Shown: positions 58,359 through 64,000 of the stretch, piece by piece
Layout of the letters: every line of letters begins with the position of its first letter
How positions within the stretch are numbered: position 1 is the first letter of the stretch
Assembly: GCF_016107305.1 (NCBI RefSeq)
Contig: NZ_RCVR01000016.1
Coordinates: 1 to 64,000, forward strand
Source of the DNA: Roseomonas sp. KE2513
GTDB lineage: Bacteria; Pseudomonadota; Alphaproteobacteria; Acetobacterales; Acetobacteraceae
DNA: 64,000 nucleotides
Direction: 5' to 3'
Made by a program: the position numbers and the translations under genes
Notes under the pieces: generated by a model
Database searches by the model: none
Told to the model about the DNA's origin: nothing
What the model saw: only the letters and a program-made list of their open reading frames with translations

Positions 58359-58388
58359 TTGACAATCTGTTTCCTGCCGGGACACCAT
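58359..58388 (+). promoter_or_regulatory. candidate sigma-70-type promoter of the VOC-LLM operon
   Basis: TTGACA (58359-58364) is followed by 17-18 bases and ACCATAC, a weak -10 element, in the 298-base AT-leaning gap between the divergent IclR and VOC genes. The operator-like palindrome lies just downstream of it, where a bound repressor would block initiation. The rest of this gap shows no gene. Confidence 0.35.
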
Positions 58389-58406
58389 ACAGCATAAATA
58401 AATACA

Positions 58407-58421
58407 TACAACACTGTTGTA
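58407..58421. promoter_or_regulatory. 15-bp palindrome, candidate IclR operator
   Basis: TACAAC-ACT-GTTGTA is a perfect inverted repeat with 6-base arms, 28 bases before the VOC gene start and downstream of a TTGACA element. It is placed for control of the rightward operon by the divergent IclR regulator. Confidence 0.5.
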
Positions 58422-58449
58422 CAAAAAATGCTGGGTAGGGAAGCGTAGG

Positions 58450-58797
58450 ATGAGGCTGCAAAGCGTCCACACCGTTACCCGCAACATGGACGGCGCGGAG
58501 CGCTTCTACCGCACGGTTCTCGATCTCGCGCCAAGCTTCCGCGATGAGGAGCACTGGTGCCAGTTCCGCCTGGGCGACACGGGCTTTGCGCTCAGCTCGA
58601 TCGGCGAGGCCGCGCCCGGCGCCTCCGGCAGCGTTGCCGTCTTTGGGACGGATGATCTTGATAAGGCCGCATCGCGCGTGACGGCCGCCGGCGGAGCTGT
58701 CCACGGTCGGCGCGACATGGGCTCGCACGGCGCCGTCCTCAACTGCGCCGACCCTGAGGGCAACCCTTTCCAGATCTTCGCCCGCCACGCGGCCTGA
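58450..58797 (+). CDS. VOC (glyoxalase/bleomycin resistance) family protein
   Basis: 115 residues, one VOC module: QSVHTVTRNMDGAERFYRTV, then HWCQFRLGDTGFALSSIGEA and the C-terminal DPEGNPFQIFARHA with the metal-site Glu replaced by the usual N-x-F-x-I pattern. VOC proteins act as metal-dependent dioxygenases, isomerases or binding proteins. ATG 58450 follows TAGG. It is the first gene of a rightward operon with an LLM flavin enzyme and hydrolases. Confidence 0.85.
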   Translation: MRLQSVHTVTRNMDGAERFYRTVLDLAPSFRDEEHWCQFRLGDTGFALSSIGEAAPGASGSVAVFGTDDLDKAASRVTAAGGAVHGRRDMGSHGAVLNCADPEGNPFQIFARHAA

Positions 58798-58822
58798 TCT
58801 CCCTGCACGCAGGAACAACACC

Positions 58823-59866
58823 ATGCAGTTCGGAATCTTCGACCAGAACGACCGCGGCTCCCTGCCGCTGGCCGATCAGTACGAGCAGCGACTCCGCCTC
58901 GCCGAACTTTACGAGGTACTCGGCTTCGACCGCTATCACATGAGCGAGCACCACGCGACGCCGCTGAGCATGGCGCCCTCTCCGAGCGTCTTCATGGCCG
59001 CGCTCGCCCAGCGCACGAAGCGGCTGCGTCTATGTCCGCTCGTCTACCTCCTGCCGATCTACCACCCGCTGCGCCTGGCGGAGGAGATCTGCATGCTCGA
59101 CCACCTCAGCCGCGGGCGCTTCGAGTTCGGCGTCGGCCGCGGGGCCTCCCCGCACGAGTTGGCGGCCTATGGCGTGGACTCCGCCACTGCGCCGGCGATG
59201 TACGCAGAATCGCTGGAGATCATTCGCGCCTTTTTCGCCGCCGGGGATTCGCTGACCTACGAGGGCCGTTTCTGGCAACTCGACGACGTCCCCGTGGAGA
59301 TCCGGCCGTTCCAGAAGCCGCAGCCGCCGCAATGGTATGCCCTGGCCTCACCAGACTCGACCGTCTGGCCCGCGCGGAACGGGGTGAACGTGCTCTGCGG
59401 CGGCCCCGTGGACCGCGTGCGCGCGGTGACCGACCGCTACCGCGCCGAGTGGCGGATGGCCCATCCCGCGGGACTTTCCGAGGGGACGGAGGAGCCTCGG
59501 ATCGGCGTAAACCGCTACATCCTCGTCGCCGACACGGATCGCGAAGCACTGGAACTGGGCCGCGCCGCCTGGCCGATCTTTTACCGTCACTTCATGAAGC
59601 TCTGGCACAAGCACGGCACGCAGCCCGTCAACGCCAAGCTGCCGCCCGACTTCGACACGCTCCTTGCCTCGGAGCAGGCGGTCACGGGCTCCCCCGCCAC
59701 CGTACGCGACAAGCTTGCCCGACAGGTGAGCGAGGGTGGACTGAACTACCTCATCGGCAACTTCACTTTCGGCGGCCTCGCGGGGGCGGATGTCGAGACC
59801 TCCGTGCGGCTCTTCGCCGCCGAAGTCATGCCGGCACTGCGCGCGCTGAGCCCCGTACCGGCATGA
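58823..59866 (+). CDS. LLM class flavin-dependent oxidoreductase
   Basis: 347 residues. Bacterial-luciferase-like TIM barrel: MQFGIFDQNDRGSLPLADQY, DRYHMSEHHATPLSMAPSPS, the RLCPLVYLLPIYHPLRLAEE strand region and the FGVGRGASPHELAAYGVD active-site loop. These enzymes use reduced FMN for oxygenation (monooxygenase, desulfurising or Baeyer-Villiger reactions). Its stop overlaps the start of the next gene by ATGA, so the alpha/beta hydrolase is translated with it. An FMN reductase is not nearby. Confidence 0.92.
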   Translation: MQFGIFDQNDRGSLPLADQYEQRLRLAELYEVLGFDRYHMSEHHATPLSMAPSPSVFMAALAQRTKRLRLCPLVYLLPIYHPLRLAEEICMLDHLSRGRFEFGVGRGASPHELAAYGVDSATAPAMYAESLEIIRAFFAAGDSLTYEGRFWQLDDVPVEIRPFQKPQPPQWYALASPDSTVWPARNGVNVLCGGPVDRVRAVTDRYRAEWRMAHPAGLSEGTEEPRIGVNRYILVADTDREALELGRAAWPIFYRHFMKLWHKHGTQPVNAKLPPDFDTLLASEQAVTGSPATVRDKLARQVSEGGLNYLIGNFTFGGLAGADVETSVRLFAAEVMPALRALSPVPA

Positions 59867-60723
59867 CGGCACTCGCCGCCGGGGACGCTGCTCTCCTCGC
59901 CTCGGACCTGCCGCCGCTTCGGCGCGTGAACCTGCCCGGCCAAGGGGCGCGCGTGATCGAGTACCGGGAGTCCGGCCCGGGTGATGAGCCTACCATCCTC
60001 ATGCTGCACGGCACCGGCTCAAGCTCGGCCGGCTACCGGGCTCAACTCGCGGGCCTTTCGGATCGATACCGCGTGGTTGCCTGGAATGCGCCTGGCTACG
60101 GCACCAGCACGCCCCTGGCCTCACCCGATCCCACTGCGGGGGACTATGCGGCGGCGGTGGAGGAACTGATGGACGCGCTCGGTATCTCCCGTGCGGCGGT
60201 GCTCGTCGGCAGCTCGTGGGGCAGCGTGATCGCGCTCAACCTCGCGGTGGTGCGGCCCGCACGCGTCGGGGCGCTCGTCCTCTCCGCCCCGAACACCGCG
60301 CGCGGCGCCATGCCGGAGGAGGCGCGTCAGGCCGCGATCGCCGAGATGCGCCGCAACGTGCCGCGGCCGGATGCGGACCGCGGCGCCGTTGCCGACCGGC
60401 TTCTCACGCCTGACACGCCGGCAGCGGTGCGCGCCCTGGTGGAACGCCTGCGCGACGACATGACGCCCACGGGTTGGCTGGGCGCGATGCACATGATGTT
60501 CACCACCGACACGCCCTCCATCATCGGGCAGGTGCGATGCCCCGTGGCGATCCTGGCCGGTACGCGCGACAGGCTGGCACCTCTGGAATTGCATGCGGGG
60601 CTCCTGCACGCGGGGAAGCCCGACGCGGCCCTGCATGTGCTCGAGGGTTACGGCCACATGTTGAAGCTTGAGGCACCCGGACCGTTCAATGAAATTGTGC
60701 GCGGGTTACCGGATTTCCAATAG
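59863..60723 (+). CDS. alpha/beta hydrolase
   Basis: 286 residues. Oxyanion-hole HGTGSSSAG, nucleophile elbow GSSWGSVIAL, acid in LAGTRDRLAPLE and the catalytic His in GYGHMLKLEAPGPF. The coupling (ATGA overlap) to the LLM oxygenase suggests that it hydrolyses an ester or lactone formed by oxygenation. Cytosolic; substrate unknown. Confidence 0.9.
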   Translation: MTALAAGDAALLASDLPPLRRVNLPGQGARVIEYRESGPGDEPTILMLHGTGSSSAGYRAQLAGLSDRYRVVAWNAPGYGTSTPLASPDPTAGDYAAAVEELMDALGISRAAVLVGSSWGSVIALNLAVVRPARVGALVLSAPNTARGAMPEEARQAAIAEMRRNVPRPDADRGAVADRLLTPDTPAAVRALVERLRDDMTPTGWLGAMHMMFTTDTPSIIGQVRCPVAILAGTRDRLAPLELHAGLLHAGKPDAALHVLEGYGHMLKLEAPGPFNEIVRGLPDFQ

Positions 60724-60745
60724 GGTAGGTGCTGCGGAGGAAACA

Positions 60746-61735
60746 ATGATACGCAAGACCAAACGCTCTGTGCTGGCCTTCCTCGCTTTGGCGCTCGCTA
60801 CCAGTTTTGCAGCCCCAGTCCGGGCGCAGCAGGGCCTGCAGCCGGGCGGCGGCACGGTGCGCCTGGTGTTGAACAGCGCGCCCGGCAGCGCTGCGGACGC
60901 CGTGGCCCGCGTCATGGTCGAGCCGCTGGCCGAAATCCTCGGGCAGCCAGTTGTCGTGGAGAACGTGCCTGGTGGCGGCGGTGTCGTCGGCATTGCCCGC
61001 GCGATGCAGTCGCGCCGCGATGGTACCACCATTCTCTCGGCGGTGTCCGGCACGCTCATCGGCCCGATGCTGGACCGCAGCCTGCCCTACGAGATCGGCC
61101 GGGACCTGATCCCGGTCTCGCAGACGACCGCCGCCATGGCCGTCTTCGTCGTCCGGTCGGGGCTGGAGGCGACGAACCTCCGCGACTTCGTGGCGCGGGC
61201 GAAGGAGGGCGGGCAGCCGCTGGCCTTCGGTAATTACGGCTATGGCTCCTCCAGCCACCTGCAGGGCATGCTGCTGGCCCGCGAGACCGGGCTCGAGGTC
61301 GAGGCCGTGCCGTTCAACGGCACCTCCCAGCTCATCACGGAGATGATCGGCGGCCGGCTATGCTGCGCCTTCATCGACGTGGGCTCTGCGCGCGACTTCA
61401 TCCGTGCTGGCCAGCTCCGCCCGCTCGGTTCGACCGGGCCGCGCCGCGCGCCGGACCTGCCGGACGTGCCGACCTTCACCGAGCAGGGCCTCGCCAACTT
61501 CGACCCGCAGATCTGGCAGGGCATGTTCCTGCCAGCCGGAACACCGCCCTCCATCGTGGAGGCGCTCGGACGAGCCCTGGGCGAGGCGACGCGACGCCCC
61601 GGCCCCGCCGCCTTCATCCGCAGCATCGGCTACGAGCCCGTTGGCAGTTCACCGGGGGAGTTCGCCGCCATGATCGCGCACGACGCGCCGATCTGGCGCC
61701 AGATCATCGACCAGACGGGTGTTCGCATCAAATAG
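60746..61735 (+). CDS. tripartite tricarboxylate transporter (Bug/TctC) substrate-binding protein
   Basis: 329 residues. ATG 60746 is preceded by GCGGAGGAAACA. Sec-type signal (SVLAFLALALATSFAAPVRA), then VRLVLNSAPGSAADAVARVM, VVVENVPGGGGVVGIA, the GNYGYGSSSHLQGMLLARET and VPFNGTSQLITEMIGG segments and the C-terminal PIWRQIIDQTGVRIK. Periplasmic binder feeding the LLM/hydrolase pathway; no membrane subunits are nearby. Confidence 0.9.
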   Translation: MIRKTKRSVLAFLALALATSFAAPVRAQQGLQPGGGTVRLVLNSAPGSAADAVARVMVEPLAEILGQPVVVENVPGGGGVVGIARAMQSRRDGTTILSAVSGTLIGPMLDRSLPYEIGRDLIPVSQTTAAMAVFVVRSGLEATNLRDFVARAKEGGQPLAFGNYGYGSSSHLQGMLLARETGLEVEAVPFNGTSQLITEMIGGRLCCAFIDVGSARDFIRAGQLRPLGSTGPRRAPDLPDVPTFTEQGLANFDPQIWQGMFLPAGTPPSIVEALGRALGEATRRPGPAAFIRSIGYEPVGSSPGEFAAMIAHDAPIWRQIIDQTGVRIK

Positions 61736-61804
61736 TGGCGGGAACCTAGTGGCGCGAACGGACTGGGCGGGCCGCACCCGCATGTCGGGCCCCGGGAGAA
61801 GACG

Positions 61805-63211
61805 ATGAGAACAACGATCCTGGCCCTCGCCATGGCGGCTGGCCTCTGCGCCGGCGCCTCGGCTCAGGAGGTGACGAACCGCTTCGTGCGGGTCGCGCCC
61901 CGGGTCGCCGGTGTCCTCTACGCGCCTGCGCAGGCCGGACCGGCGGCAAGGGTGGCGGTCGTCGTCATGCACGACTACAGCGACTTTCTCGATCACCCCG
62001 CGACGGTGAACCTTGCGCGCCGCGGCTACACGGTGCTGGCAGCCAACCCGCGCCACGCGCCCGATACCGACGACCGCGACATGGATTTCGATAATGCGCT
62101 GGCCGATCTCGGGTCGGCCGTGCGCTACGCGCGGCGCCTGCCGGGAATCGAGCGCGTGCTGCTGCTCGGCCACTCCTCCGGCGCGCCGCTCGCGGCCGCC
62201 TACCAGAACATCGCGGAGAATGGCGTTCGGGCCTGCCAGGGGCAGGAGAAGATCGTGCCTTGTCCGGACTCGCTCGCGGGGATGGAGCGGGCCGATGGGG
62301 TTGTTCTCCTGGACCCGATCTTCGGCCTCGGCGCGAATGTGCTGACCTCCGTCGACCCCGCGCTGGATGCCGGGGATGGCGCAGGTCAACTCGACATCTA
62401 CTCCCCGGCCAACGGCTTTTCGCCCAGCGGCGCGCACTACGCCGAGCCGTTCCGCGCGCGCTTCCTGGCGGCGCAGGCCGCGCGCAACGCCCGCCTGATC
62501 GAGGCGGCGCTGGAGCGGCGGCGGGCGCTGGACGAGGGGCGCTCCGCCTTCGCCGACGACGAGCCCTTTGTCGTGCCGGGCGCGACGCGCACGCCGCGCC
62601 TCTGGCGCCCGGACGTCGCCCTGCTTTCACGCACGCGCGGCGCCTACCCTCTGCTGCGCGGCGACGGCTCGACGGCGACAGAAGTGATCCGCTCCCTGCG
62701 CGTGCCCTCTGGCCTGACCAACGCCGTACCGGCCCGGCGTGACCGGGAGGACGCACGGGGCGCCGCCGCGGCGGCCCCCGTGGCCGCCAGGCCCTTGCTG
62801 CTCGGCGGCTCGCTCGACACCACCGTCCGGCGCTTCCTCAGCACCTTTGCCAGCCGCTCGACGCCCGACTACGCGATCGGCGAGGACCGCGTGACGGGGA
62901 TCGACTGGAACTCCTCCTACAACAGCACGCCCGGCAACCTGGAGGGCGTCGCGGCCCCCCTGCTGGTGATGGGGATGACCGGGCACTACTGGATTGTCTC
63001 GGCCGAGACGGCCTACGAGCACGCGGCGAGCCGGGACAAGTCAGTTGCTTTTGTCGAGGGTGCAACGCACGGCTTCACACCCTGCGAGCCATGTGCGCGC
63101 GTGCCCGGTCAGTTCGGCGACACGACCGCCCGCACCTTCGACCATGTCGCGGCCTGGATCGCAGCGCGCTTCGTGGCGGGCGCCGCTGGCGCGGTAGGGC
63201 GCTCGCCGTGA
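61805..63211 (+). CDS. exported alpha/beta hydrolase
   Basis: 468 residues. Signal peptide ILALAMAAGLCAGASAQ. The hydrolase core has VAVVVMHDYSDFLDHPATVN, nucleophile elbow GHSSGAPLAAAY and the catalytic His in EGATHGFTPCEPC; the Cys pair there may form a disulfide, consistent with a periplasmic location. A long middle section of about 200 residues between the elbow and the His is larger than in ordinary hydrolases and includes a low-complexity Ala/Arg stretch. It may release, outside the cytosol, the ligand bound by the flanking Bug proteins. Confidence 0.8.
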   Translation: MRTTILALAMAAGLCAGASAQEVTNRFVRVAPRVAGVLYAPAQAGPAARVAVVVMHDYSDFLDHPATVNLARRGYTVLAANPRHAPDTDDRDMDFDNALADLGSAVRYARRLPGIERVLLLGHSSGAPLAAAYQNIAENGVRACQGQEKIVPCPDSLAGMERADGVVLLDPIFGLGANVLTSVDPALDAGDGAGQLDIYSPANGFSPSGAHYAEPFRARFLAAQAARNARLIEAALERRRALDEGRSAFADDEPFVVPGATRTPRLWRPDVALLSRTRGAYPLLRGDGSTATEVIRSLRVPSGLTNAVPARRDREDARGAAAAAPVAARPLLLGGSLDTTVRRFLSTFASRSTPDYAIGEDRVTGIDWNSSYNSTPGNLEGVAAPLLVMGMTGHYWIVSAETAYEHAASRDKSVAFVEGATHGFTPCEPCARVPGQFGDTTARTFDHVAAWIAARFVAGAAGAVGRSP

Positions 63212-64000
63212 CGCCCCGCCTGGCATTCACGCGCCGACATGTCCTGGCCGGTCTGGCGGGCTCAGCCCTTGCCTCGCGGGCGAGGGCTCAGGCCACGCTT
63301 ATCGACCGCCCCGCCCGGCTGGTCGTTGGCTATCCCGGCGGCGGTGCGACCGACATCTTTGCCCGCCTTTATGCCGAGCGCCTTGCGGGCAGCTATGGAC
63401 CTTCGGTGGTCGTGGACAACCGGCCCGGCGCCTCCGCCAGGTTGGCCGTGGAGATCGTGCGGGCCGCGATCCCCGACGGCACCACGCTTCTCTGCACGCC
63501 CGAGAGCGTCCTGACGATCACGCCGCACATCTATCCGGCCACGACGCGCTACGACGGCCTGACCGACTTGACGCCGGTCTCGGCAGTCGCATCCGTCCCT
63601 TTCGCCTTCTGCGTTGCCGCCGGGCACCCCGCCCAATCGCTGGAGGCGTTTCTTCGCTGGGCGGCGGATCAGCCGGAAATCCCGTATAGCAGCCCGGCCG
63701 CCGGCTCCACGCCGCAGCTGCTGGCGGCGTTGTTTGCCAGGCAGGGCGGCTTGCGAATGACGCACGTGTCCTATCGCGGCACAGGGGCCGCGCTGGTCGA
63801 TCTCGGCGCGGGCCGGATCACCGCCTTCATGGGCACCTTGGGCGACCTCGTCGGCCCGCACCGGGCCGGTACGCTCCGGATGCTCGCGGTCACTGCGCCG
63901 CAGCGCCTCCCGAAGCTGCCGGACGTGCCGGCCTTTGCGGATCTCGGTCTGGCCGATATCACCGGCGAGACCTGGAATGTGATGATGCTACCTGCGCAAG
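63208..64000 (+). CDS. tripartite tricarboxylate transporter (Bug/TctC) substrate-binding protein (partial)
   Basis: 264 residues are visible before the window ends. The GTG start overlaps the upstream hydrolase stop as GTGA. Tat-like leader (FTRRHVLAGLAGSALASRA), then ARLVVGYPGGGATDIFARLY, VVVDNRPGASARLAVEIVRA, IPYSSPAAGSTPQLLAALFA and VSYRGTGAALVDLGAG, as expected for the family. It is the second Bug protein of this operon, so two related ligands may be recognised. Confidence 0.88.
   Translation, partial: MTPRLAFTRRHVLAGLAGSALASRARAQATLIDRPARLVVGYPGGGATDIFARLYAERLAGSYGPSVVVDNRPGASARLAVEIVRAAIPDGTTLLCTPESVLTITPHIYPATTRYDGLTDLTPVSAVASVPFAFCVAAGHPAQSLEAFLRWAADQPEIPYSSPAAGSTPQLLAALFARQGGLRMTHVSYRGTGAALVDLGAGRITAFMGTLGDLVGPHRAGTLRMLAVTAPQRLPKLPDVPAFADLGLADITGETWNVMMLPAQ

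Noticed and set aside
1-64000. CRISPR arrays, tRNA or rRNA genes, insertion sequences, prophage
   Set aside because: No regularly spaced repeats, cloverleaf-like T-loop sequences, transposase motifs or phage structural genes were seen on reading; a dedicated tRNA scan would be needed to exclude a tRNA fully.

Overview
The window is very GC-rich, gene-dense DNA with Rhodospirillales-type gene content. The abundance of tripartite-tricarboxylate ('Bug'/TctC-like) substrate-binding proteins, IclR regulators, HWE kinases and TRAP/Dpp transporters suggests an alphaproteobacterium of the Acetobacteraceae (Roseomonas-like). This placement is inference from gene content; no rRNA or tRNA gene was seen. 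No phage, insertion sequence or CRISPR array was recognised.

Layout. 1-2369: end of a multi-PAS HWE histidine kinase coupled to a solitary ParD-like gene. 2495-7262: TRAP transporter (dctP, fused dctQM), a D-2-hydroxyacid dehydrogenase and a divergent FadR-type regulator with a matching operator. 7800-11900: a four-gene operon (PTPS/QueD-like, folE, PruR-like pterin-binding protein, DcpA-like GGDEF-EAL protein), which looks like a pterin-responsive cyclic-di-GMP switch packaged with pterin synthesis genes. 12288-25577: catabolic cassettes built from orphan Bug proteins, IclR regulators, SDRs, a CMD-family protein, an SMP-30 lactonase, an aldehyde dehydrogenase and an FAD oxidoreductase. 25907-32075: single genes (PEP-CTERM SGNH hydrolase, Na+/H+ antiporter, ModA-like protein, PRISE enone reductase, SWIB protein, Tat-exported Rossmann protein).

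32207-46544: a seven-gene operon (HDAC-like amidohydrolase, Rieske oxygenase, Dpp-type ABC importer, GMC oxidoreductase) diverges from LysR, a NicX/M29-like metalloenzyme and an alpha/beta hydrolase; a phosphotriesterase-like hydrolase between two DJ-1 paralogues follows. 46861-49088: DUF3891, sirtuin, peptide deformylase. 49226-54491: peptide-type binding protein, MlrC-like M81 protein, XRE-cupin regulator and a divergent histidinol-dehydrogenase-family enzyme. 54691-56891: a chemoreceptor remnant, then a Pho box upstream of a DUF47-pit phosphate operon. 57354-64000: an IclR regulator divergent from a VOC / LLM flavin enzyme / alpha-beta hydrolase / Bug / secreted hydrolase / Bug operon that runs off the right edge.

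The common theme is scavenging of small organic acids, esters and amides by many substrate-specific binding proteins, each beside its own regulator and enzymes, while the membrane subunits TctA/TctB lie elsewhere. The pterin/c-di-GMP operon is the most interesting system seen.
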